A DNA stretch of 64,000 nucleotides, taken from contig OZ005648.1 in the NCBI GenBank assembly GCA_963930645.1, forward strand, positions 105,287,167 to 105,351,166, read 5' to 3'. This document shows, in pieces, positions 56,082 through 64,000 of the stretch. The DNA comes from Salticus scenicus (taxonomy: Eukaryota; Arthropoda; Arachnida; Araneae; Salticidae). Both the position numbers and the translations under genes were made by a program. Under the pieces are notes generated by a model, which was given only the letters and a program-made list of their open reading frames with translations, was not told where the DNA came from and made no database searches. Numbering within the stretch: the first letter of the stretch is position 1; each line of letters starts with the position of its first letter.

Positions 56082-58184
56082 CTAGCTGACCCGACAACCG
56101 TTGTTTTGTCATATAAATTATTTCTAGAGAATATTTTGCTAGAAAAAAATAACTAACTTATTGTAAGTGTGTAAGGATGTAGTATATAAGTGAAACAGGT
56201 ATGGAGCGCTGTGAATTCCGATAATAACGTAAAAGACATAATTAACAATTAAATAAACAATTTAAATTGGACTGAATTGTAAATCTGAACCATTCTCGAA
56301 TCCACCTGAAGACACACAAAAAATTTCATTAAAATCGGTCCAGTCGTTTAGGAGGAGTTCAGTGACATACACACGCACAAAAGTATGGGACCCCTTTGGT
56401 GACTTTAAATATTTTAAGCCATTTTTGCGATGAATTGAAATGGCTATCTCAATTGTGGAACTAAAGATCTTGGCGAGAAGCGTTCGAGCTACTTCGGTGT
56501 CAAATTTCAAATTTTGCCAAAGGGATCCGATACTAAAGGTGTTCCATACAAAAAATTAATAAATAAAATATCAGTCACATACACACGCACAAAAGTATGG
56601 GACCCCATTGGTGACTTTAAATATTTTAAGCCATTTTTGCGATGAATTGAAATGGCTATCTCAATTGTGGAACTAAAGATCTTGGCGAGAAGCGTCCGAG
56701 CTACCTCGGTGCCAAATTTTCCATACAAAAAATAAATAAATAAAATATCAGTGACATACACACGCACAAAAGTATGGGACCCCTTTGGTGACTTTAAATA
56801 TTTTAAGCCATTTTTGCGATGAATTGAAATGGCTATCTCAATTGTGGAACTAAAGATCTTGGCGAGAAGCGTCCGAGCTACTTCGGTGCCAAATTTCAAA
56901 TTTTGCCAAAGGGATCCGATACTAAAAGTGTTCCATACAAAAAATAAATAAATATAATATAATAAAATAGCTACACAAATAAATTTGTAGGGTAGGGTGG
57001 TTGTTAATCAACGCGCATGTAAATTTGATAGAAAATTATATAAAATACTCACTCCAATTCCGCACCAAATTTTCAAAATGAATAGTTTTTTATGCACACT
57101 TCAAAACTCTTCAAACACTAATTACATCTTGATGTAATATTTCAATTAGGACACAATTTTTTGTATAACAATAATAACACGAAGTTACAAAATATTTTCC
57201 TGGATTTGATCGCAGCACCAACTGTCGGGACAAACTGGAATTACAATAGAATATACGCAAGCGAAATGTGACGTCACTGACCATCAGTGGATGCAAGAAA
57301 AAGATTTCCTATGTTAATCTCCCATTGGATTTTTTATAAAAAATTATTAAAAATCGAGGAAAATTATTTCTCGATTTTAATTCCCGTATTTGGGTATAGA
57401 TATGTATTAGTTATAGTATGCATGTGTTAGATTGAGTTATTTTGCTCTCAAATTGACAAAATTTTAATTTTAAATTTCAAAACTCTGTCTTCCTTGGCGT
57501 TTTTTGTATTTCGCGATCAAAAACGTAATACGAAAATATACATGCCAGATGTATATTTTCGTAATATGTATTGTACGAAATTGTTTAATATTATTCATTA
57601 CTCTCTTAATATAAGTTGTTGAAATAACCATTATTTTTGAAAGAAATTAAATATGTTCGCCAGATGATATGGCGATATTTTTTTTTTTCGCCAAGGATGA
57701 CAGAGTTTTGAGATTAAAAATTCAAATTTTATCAATTTTACAGCAAAAACAACTCAATCTAACGCATGCATATGATAACTAATACATATCTAAACCCAAA
57801 TATGGGGATTAAAATCGGGAAATAATTTTCCTCGATATTTAGTAATTTTTTACAAAAAATCCAATGGGCGATTAACATAGGAAATATTTTTCTTGCATCT
57901 ACGGACGGCCAGTGACGTCATCACTTCGCTTGCGCATTATTGAATTTTCGATACTACGATCGTAGCGCAGTCTGCCAGATCCAGTGTGAAACATTCCAAA
58001 ATCAACAACAATTTATAAGTGATAAATTAATTAAATAAACAATTTAAATTGGACTGAATTGTAAATCTAAACCATTCTCGAATCCACCTGAAGACACACA
58101 AAAAATTTCATTAAACTCGGTCCAGCCGTTTAGGAGGAGTTCAGTGACATACACACGCACAAAAGAAATATATATATATAAAGA
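56082..58184 (-). mobile_element. Helitron-like element, minus strand
   Basis: On the minus strand the 3' end reads ACAACGGTTGT (hairpin), CGGGTCAG, CTAG then T: stem, spacer, CTRR and T as Helitrons show. The 5' end at 58,184 reads A|TCTTTATATATATATATTTC, then TTTTGTGCGTGTGTATGTCA. Inside are three tandem units of 180-210 bp (56,362-56,945), repeats of the GGACTGAATTGTAAATCTGA / CCAGCCGTTTAGGAGGAG block at both ends, and the palindrome at 57,236-57,960. No Rep/helicase. Open frames such as 56,507-56,899 on the minus strand follow from the tandem units. Confidence 0.55.
57236..57960. repeat. ~700-bp palindrome with a central hairpin
   Basis: Arms 57,236-57,501 and 57,691-57,960 are inverted copies (CGCAAGCGAA, GTGACGTCACT, GATTTCCTATGTTAATC, CTCAATCTAACG / TGTTAGATTGAG, ACTCTGTC / GACAGAGT, CCTTGGCG / CGCCAAGG). 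The 190-bp spacer has its own perfect 15-bp hairpin (57,529-57,543 with 57,549-57,563). An arm-like copy recurs singly at 62,350-62,412. Confidence 0.75.
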
Positions 58185-58372
58185 TAAATACAAAGGCACA
58201 GCTTTAGTATAGACCGCCCCCCCCCCCTCTTGTCGACTTTAAATATTTTTGGCCATTTTTTCGATGAATTAACATGGCTATCTCAATTGCGTAACTGACG
58301 ATCTTGGTGAGAAACGTCCGTACTACTTCGGTGCCAAATTTCAAATTTTTCCAAACTAAAGCTATTCCATAC

Positions 58373-58409
<37 letters not shown>

Positions 58410-58830
58410 CTGTTTTTTGATATATACAAAATAAAAATTAAAAATTCCAAAATATTCGAAATTATTACTATTTACAATTAAGGTGAAAACATAAAAAAAC
58501 CTTTATAAGTTACATATAAAGTATCAATTAAAACGAAAAATTTTGTTTTACTGTAGAAAAGAAAAGTACTACTAAATTAAATAAAAATTTTAAGCTGATA
58601 CCAAGTATCTCTATAAAAATATTTATTTACACGCGAATATTTTCATAGTATATTAATTTTTTTTTTTCTAATTTTTATTGTTTATCACGCGAAATTAAAA
58701 ATATTTTATTTCCGGAAAAAAATAAATAAACTTGAATTTTGTTTATTTTGGCATCAAATATATTTTTCTTTTTAATCATTTTAAAGTTAAAATGGAGTTT
58801 TTATTTAATATCTTTTGATCCAATTATCCG
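58185..58830. other. Helitron-related and AT-rich sequence
   Basis: 58,200-58,380 is a diverged copy of the tandem unit at 56,395-56,550 (GACTTTAAATATTTT, CTATCTCAATTG, CTTCGGTGCCAAATTTCAAA). A C-run lies at 58,213-58,225. The rest is featureless. Confidence 0.5.
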
Positions 58831-58831
58831 A

Positions 58832-58964
58832 TTGAACTGAATTGTAAATCTAAACCATTCTCGAATCCACCTGAAGACACACAAAAAATTTCATTAAGCT
58901 CGGTCCAGCCGTTTAGGAGGAGTTCAGTGACATACACACGCACAAAAGAAATATATATATATAA

Positions 58965-58967
<3 letters not shown>
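58832..58967 (-). mobile_element. Helitron 5'-end fragment
   Basis: Repeats the 58,040-58,184 sequence almost exactly, up to the same ATATATAAAGA terminus, then runs into an (AT)n tract at 58,968-59,010. Confidence 0.6.

Positions 58968-59011
<44 letters not shown>
58968..59011. repeat. (AT)n microsatellite
   Basis: Uninterrupted alternating run starting at the Helitron terminus. Confidence 0.9.
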
Positions 59012-59014
<3 letters not shown>

Positions 59015-59329
59015 AGTATATTTATAAACATATATTATTAGTACACTTAAAAGCATGTTTTATCCAGAAAAAAAAAAAAATGTATTCATAGAAAATATAA
59101 TTTATTTACAGGACCACGCAACAGAATTCTGTTGACATTCTGTAATCATCTAACAAGGAGAGGTCACGACATGGAAAATTCAAATCGGGACGAAACTGCG
59201 CAGGATTGTAGTATACTATGAGGGTAACAACATATTAAAGCAGTAGGACCCACTATCCACAAAATTTCGAGAAAAAAGCGTTTAAAGTTTCAGTAATCTT
59301 TAAATACAAGTTATTTCGCAAGCGAGTAA

Positions 59330-59398
59330 GCGCCTCAGTGGTGTGATCCTAAAGCGCGAGTCTTTCAACCAGACGACTTGGGTTCGAGGCTACCCAAG
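59330..59398 (+). ncRNA. tRNA-like pol III module, left arm
   Basis: GCGCCTCAGTGGTGTGATCC followed by a B box GGTTCGAGGC at 59,381-59,390. The A-box region is diverged relative to the right arm. Likely tRNA-derived and not a functional tRNA. Confidence 0.5.
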
Positions 59399-59847
59399 CT
59401 TCTTTCTTTTTTTTCTTCTTCTTTAACTTTGTATGTAATCTTAACGTTTTATTTATTTTACTTTATTTTACAATTCAATTCAAAATTTGAAATTTTTAAT
59501 AAAAATTATTTAATTTTCTTGAGTATAAAATAACTTTTTCTATTTTTAATATTTATAACTTAAAAATACAATAAATTTCTGTAACTTAAAAAGTAAAGTT
59601 TAGTTTTACAAAACCCTAAATAAGAAGCATAAAGAAAAACAGACAAACATTTAAATAATTAAAAAATAAGCAAGCTGTAAACAAAGTGTAATAAAAATAG
59701 TTAGCAGGTGTACCTAAATCTTGTTTTGAGTTTCCTGATTTGGTTTGAATGTGTATAAATTACGTAAACGCTTCTAGCTTGTTATTAATAAAGGGCAGGA
59801 CATAAAAAATTAAAGAAGATAAAAAAAAAACGGTAGTTCCGTAGGTA

Positions 59848-59910
59848 GCTTCGAACCCAGATCGTCCGAACGGAAGACTTGCGCTTTTCCATTACGCCAC
59901 TGGGGCGCTG
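59848..59910 (-). ncRNA. tRNA-like pol III module, right arm
   Basis: On the minus strand, GCGCCCCAGTGGCGTAATGG contains TGGCGTAATGG, a full match to the A-box consensus TRGYNNANNNG, and GGTTCGAAGC matches the B box. Spacing (about 35 nt) is tRNA-like. The D-arm resembles arginine tRNAs, but the anticodon stem does not pair well. Confidence 0.55.
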
Positions 59911-60098
59911 ACTGGCTTGCGAAACAACTTGTATTTAAGGATTACTGAAACTTATTACTGAAACACTTTTTTTCTCCAAATTTTTGAATAGTGGGTCCTA
60001 CTGCTTTAATATATTGTTACCTTCATAGTATACTACAATCCTGCGCAATTTCGTCCCGATCTGAATTTTCCATGTTGTGACCTCTCCTTGTAAATGAT

Positions 60099-60480
60099 GT
60101 TAAATACAGTTCAAATATTAATGAGTTACAAGAAAATAGTTGTACAGCTTTTATTGGCGTATATAATATTTGGAAAATATACAGAGACACACAAAAGAAT
60201 TTAGTACAACTACGGTCTATAGACGGTATTTCTTACAAGTGCATCTTAACATGGTTAAACTCCATTACACATAGTGAAATAAATATATGTTATTAGAATG
60301 TTTAAAACCATGATTTCTGCAGACAATGGTATGCATAGAATTGTTAATTAGTCTACTGGACTATGCAAAATAATTCCGATCTCTTATAAAATCATTTGTT
60401 ATGAGATTCGGAACAAAAATTTTGAAAGAATGTATGCAAGCTATGAATTAAAATTAAATATATATTATACAGATAGAAAG
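60099..60480 (+). repeat. Diverged unit of the 51.4-54.5 kb family
   Basis: ACAGAGACACACAAAAGAAT, ATATATGTTATTAGAATG and AATTAGTCTACTGGAC follow the unit order of the array. The upstream part was cut off by the foldback element. Confidence 0.5.
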
Positions 60481-60591
60481 AGGCAGATAGATAAAACAGG
60501 GGATTAAGGGAGGCAGTATACCCTCCTCAGAAATATATCTGCTTATATGAGTTAATTTTATATATATACGTATGTGTGTTTACATATACAT

Positions 60592-60593
<2 letters not shown>

Positions 60594-60622
<29 letters not shown>
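60594..60622. repeat. (GATA)n microsatellite
   Basis: About seven GATA units. Confidence 0.9.
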
Positions 60623-60629
60623 TATTAAT

Positions 60630-61309
60630 AATTTTTTTATGTAATATGGAATAAAGGAAAATTTTCTGCTGAATAATGAAGGATGGAATTATAACGTTGC
60701 GGCTCCTGATCTGTAAATCCACTAATTTAAACAACCGTTTATTACGTAATGTTCGGAATGTCGAGGGGAGTCACTCCAGATTTTTTTATTTATTTTTTAT
60801 ATTTTTAGCACAAAACCCTTAACTATTTTCAGTATATTGACATATCTATTTATTATTCCCATTTATTATTTCTTAGGTCAAAAAATTACAAATATCTAAT
60901 AATTAAAAATTAACTATCAACTGGAAAAAAAATGTAATTTCAATTACAGCTAACTAAACGTTTATTAGAATTACAGTTCAGGAAGCATGAATATATGCAA
61001 TTAATTACGCATCAGATATAACTTTAACGTATCTAAGGAAACTTTTCATATTTGCGTCCAATAAATCAATAAATACATTATTCATTAATGAAATCAACTA
61101 TAAAAGCCAAAATTTCATATAGCTCCTTTATTACGTATAAAACCTATAGACATAATTAAATTTTGACCGTTTAAAAATTTTACCGAAATTAAATTTATAT
61201 TTTCCTGAAATAAATAATAATTTATAATTCTTGCACTTAAAGAATAATCAAAAATGAAAAAAAAAACCGTTTGTAAACCTTTCAAAATTTCATCTAATAG
61301 GGTTTTCAC
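60630..61309. other. Gene-free AT-rich stretch
   Basis: No element end or exon recognised. Confidence 0.5.
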
Positions 61310-61900
61310 TTTTTTTCACTTTTATGAAAACTTCTAAAAAAGCTAAAAATCGTTTATGAGTTCAATTTATCTGTCCTTCTGTCCATATGTCTCTCCATGC
61401 TCTAAGTTCAGTAAATATTCTTAGAATATCTTAAACTGATATTCTTGTTCAAGTTCACTGTTGCATGTTCCCTGTTGAAAAAAAGGCATAAATAGTGCAA
61501 CTAGTTTATTTACAGAGATACTCAAAAATATTTCATTATGTTCTATATGAGAGGTTTCCAATAAAGCCCACTTTTAATAACTTGATACTTCATAAAACAA
61601 TGAAATTAACATGCACTATTCTTATGTACGAAGCTATTGGTACGGTATTAAAATGTGGTACGATTCATTTAAGATTAATCTACAAAGCCACACAAAAATA
61701 TTCAGATACATTAGGGGATATATTTGTAAATTACAAGAAGAGCATTTTCAGTTATGATATGTCTCTGTAACACTTTCCAACAAACTTTTAAAATTATTAC
61801 AATTTCAAATTGTCTGTCTTTCCGTCTGCTCGCTCTCTAATTTTAGTAAATATTTTCCAAAATTCTTTAAATCTATATATGTAATTTAAGTTGTTGTCAA
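61310..61900 (+). repeat. Diverged unit of the 51.4-54.5 kb family
   Basis: TCTGTCCTTCTGTCCATATG, TCTAAGTTCAGTAAATATTC, TTGTTCAAGTTCACTGTTGC and ACAAAGCCACACAAAAATAT match the order of the large array unit. A second unit starts near 61,770. Confidence 0.6.
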
Positions 61901-62345
61901 GTTGTTTCCAATTGTTGTTGTCACGTTGGAGCATGACATTTGCACTTTAAAGAATTAACTGTACTTATTTACTCTTACTCTAATTATAAATGATTCCATT
62001 CGTAATTTTAAATATTTCATTGCAAAAAATAATATTATTATTCATATATTAATAGGCAAGCATAAAATTTGTAGTCCCTTTTTAACATATTAATTATGGG
62101 AGTAGAGGGTTGAAAATGGTATCATTCGGAAGGTATGGTTAGCCGAAAGGTGCGAATACAAATATTATTTTCTTACGATGTCAAGAAGGTATTTAAAAAT
62201 ACTTTTACTTTTTATGCATTTTCCCCCATTTTTCCCTTTCATACATGTATTCATTTACATTAAAAAATACCTGAAAGTGGAAAGTTGTTAAATCTGGCAA
62301 TTTCATAAAACTCAAATAAAACCATAGACACAGTAATTTGTGTAG
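61901..62345. other. Gene-free stretch
   Basis: No feature recognised. Confidence 0.5.
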
Positions 62346-62593
62346 CATCCTTATACGCAAGCGAAGTGATGACGTCACTGGCCGTCCGTGGAACCACAAA
62401 AAAGATTTCCTAAGGATTTGATTTATGAGAAATCATTTTTTTTATTTTCTAATTTATTTATGATCTAATTTCTTTCTTTTTATGTTTTATGATTTATGTC
62501 AGCTGTAATTTAAAGAGATATTAGCCGTACGATAAATTTCATGTTTGTGTATTAATATGTAAATAATATATATTATTTAATTTTTGAAACTTC

Positions 62594-62792
62594 AAATGTT
62601 CTTTGTTATTTGTCTTTTGGCAACAAAAAGTGACTTTATTTATTTATTTAAATATTTGGTTCGTTTGTCGTTTGACTGACAAAAAATTGTCTATTAAATG
62701 CTCATTTAAATCCAAATGTTCTTTGTTATTTGTCTTTAGGCAACAAAAAGTGAGTTTATTTATTTATTTAAATATTTGGTTCTTTGAGTATT
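62594..62792. repeat. Two-copy direct repeat, 119-bp spacing
   Basis: CAAATGTTCTTTGTTATTTG through TTTATTTAAATATTTGGTTC occurs at 62,594-62,673 and 62,713-62,792 with three or so differences. The 73-codon frame through it is a by-product. Confidence 0.85.
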
Positions 62793-62883
62793 TACAAAGA
62801 ATATTGTTTACAGAGAAATTTTAAATTTCTAAATTTATTTATTTAGTGCTAACTTAAAAGAATTCTGAGATTTGTATAAATTT

Positions 62884-62915
62884 GTGGTCGAATTTCGACC
62901 ACTGGGCGATACTAG
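62884..62915 (+). mobile_element. Helitron 3' terminus
   Basis: A perfect 9-bp-arm hairpin GTGGTCGAATTTCGACCAC (62,884-62,902), a 9-nt spacer TGGGCGATA, then CTAG and T. This is the canonical Helitron 3' layout. The body extends upstream at least to the 62,350-62,412 block shared with the palindrome at 57,236-57,960. The 5' end was not found. Confidence 0.6.
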
Positions 62916-62994
62916 TTTAAATTAATGCTAATAAATTTAGCAAAGCGAAACATAAACTAGAATGTTGTAGCTATCAGTAAAACCTTTATCGTGA

Positions 62995-63710
62995 ATGTTC
63001 ACTATAATAGCGACATCTGTAACGTTTCTATTAACAAATATTGAATCTTAGCTGCACAAAATTTAGTATTTATGTATGGAGTTTAGTGCAGTTTTAACCA
63101 ACAGATGATAAGATTGTATCCATATGGAAAATGACAAAAGATGAATAATAGCAACGCCATCTGTCGGTCGATATGCTCCTAACTGAGTCAGAATTTTTGT
63201 ATATCAAACATCCTACATAACATGCGTATTTATACATTATGGAATCTGAGATAACTTTCCCATTCACGTGGAAAATTGCTTCGCCACTTGTAATCCAATA
63301 TCCATTCAAATTAAATGAGCATTTTTTTTATAATGATCTTCTAACATATAGACTTTAATGCGTAGGATAGAAGCTCAAATATAAATAATGGGAGAATCCC
63401 AAACATGGGAAAGCCACCATTTTTATTTGCACAGAACATTGATGCAGTCTAATTTATATTAACGTGCAACTTAATGTGAATTTGTATGAAATTGCGCACA
63501 ATCTTTCTTGAGCTAGAGCTGCCATAAAATTTTGATTACACTCACACAGACCGACAGAAGAACCGGCTGACGGACATTTTCTAAAAAACTCTCAAACTGT
63601 GTTCAGAGCATGTTAACACATGTAAACCCACCGAAAACCGGAGGTTGAAATTTTTAACAAATAAAATACATTTTTCTTTAACTGTATAAGAAAATAAAAA
63701 AAAAGTAATA
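62995..63710 (+). mobile_element. Non-LTR-like 3' region, degraded
   Basis: CAACGCCATCTGTCGGTCGA (63,151), CACACAGACCGACAGAAGAA, GACGGACATTTTCTAAAAAA, AACCGGAGGTTGAAATTTTT and a TGTATAAGAAAATAAAAAA end. The layout matches the AGACAG...GAGAAAGTAAAA-type 3' ends elsewhere. No reverse transcriptase frame. Confidence 0.4.
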
Positions 63711-64000
63711 ATTTTAGTCCTTGTGTGAAAGCAATATAATACATAATGTTACAATTTCGCTATTTTTTTTATAACTTAAAAAGGAACAAAATTAATATTT
63801 GTTTTTTGCATATTTCTTTGAATAATTTATAACTATTAAGTATTTTATAAATTTAATTTAAATTTGCCTTGTTAAACATATTTCTAATAAATGGAAAACG
63901 CATCCTTTCTTTCCTTTTCCTTAATACAGGTACGAAACATATATTTTTAAATATACGAATCGTCCATCAATTTACAATCATTTACATTTTTTTCCCCTCA
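63711..64000. other. Gene-free end of window
   Basis: AT-rich; nothing recognised. Confidence 0.5.

Larger units (their letters stand above)
59145..60098. mobile_element. Foldback element with tRNA-like arms
   Basis: About 255-bp inverted arms: ACAAGGAGAGGTCACGACAT at the left mirrors ATGTTGTGACCTCTCCTTGT at the right, then AATCGGGACGAAA, GCGCAGGATTGTAGTATACT, AGCAGTAGGACCCACTAT and AAATACAAGTT. Both arms continue into a tRNA-like module. The roughly 440-bp centre is AT-rich and non-coding. It interrupts a unit of the dispersed tandem element (right flank from 60,099). TSD not resolved; the inverted symmetry fades through the flanking ATCATC / GATGAT. Confidence 0.8.

Noticed and set aside
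56262..56899. Repetitive 82- and 130-codon minus-strand frames (LLAKIFSSTIEIAISI repeats)
   Set aside because: They arise from tandem copies of a non-coding Helitron subterminal unit. The same translation recurs wherever that DNA repeats, with no start, domain or codon-level constraint.
1..64000. CRISPR arrays, operons, ribosome-binding sites and bacterial promoters
   Set aside because: The base composition, microsatellites and transposon classes are those of an animal nuclear genome. No regularly spaced short repeats of CRISPR type were seen.
1..64000. Host protein-coding exons
   Set aside because: No open stretch has a recognisable domain with plausible splice borders. Long frames all map to repeats, homopolymers or mobile-element remnants. 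Transcript data could still reveal short exons.

Overview
This is an AT-rich, intron- or intergenic-type stretch of an animal genome, most likely an arthropod and perhaps a chelicerate such as a spider. The basis is the base composition, the very long homopolymer and microsatellite runs, the mix of DNA transposons (hAT-, piggyBac-, Tc1/mariner-, CACTA- and Helitron-like), and a decayed gene of a multi-copy invertebrate protein family that I know from spider and cnidarian gene models (from memory, not searched). I found no intact host gene and no convincing host exon. All coding traces are remnants inside mobile elements, and most short open frames are chance or repeat-derived.

The backbone is an old direct segmental duplication. 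Copy 1 (about 8,280-18,905) and copy 2 (about 23,095-40,735) align block by block in the same order, but differ by many insertions. Each copy therefore serves as the empty site for insertions in the other. This dates and delimits a 4.2-kb hAT-like element (24,584-28,787, TSD AGATTGTG), a solo LTR (30,220-31,434, TSD CTACA), a Tc1-like remnant (33,151-33,776), a CACAGG-ended foldback element (12,770-13,228) and a 2.07-kb CACTA-ended element (14,399-16,467, TSD TTA). Three blocks of the duplication look far better conserved than the rest and may be regulatory.

The CACTA-ended element is the most informative locus. It carries, on the minus strand, a single-exon gene of about 550 codons broken by two stops, a deletion and two one-base A-run shifts. 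It encodes a cysteine-rich protein family without a known function. The exact termini, TSD and empty site tie that family to a cut-and-paste transposon here.

Layout: 1-7 kb holds small non-autonomous elements (hAT-like, nested foldback, piggyBac-like, a TACAGTC-ended family). 8-19 kb is duplication copy 1, ending in a 172-bp tandem array. 19-23 kb holds more small elements. 23-41 kb is copy 2 with nested insertions, including SINE-like tRNA-derived elements and a retroelement family ending GAGAAAGTAAAA. 41-44 kb holds TTAA-flanked and long-TIR mariner-like elements. 46.6-48.7 kb is a Helitron-like element filled with two tandem satellites. 51.4-54.5 kb is a nested higher-order tandem array. 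56-59 kb is Helitron-like sequence around a 700-bp palindrome. 59.1-60.1 kb is a foldback element whose two arms each contain a tRNA-like pol III promoter. A Helitron-type 3' end lies at 62,915.
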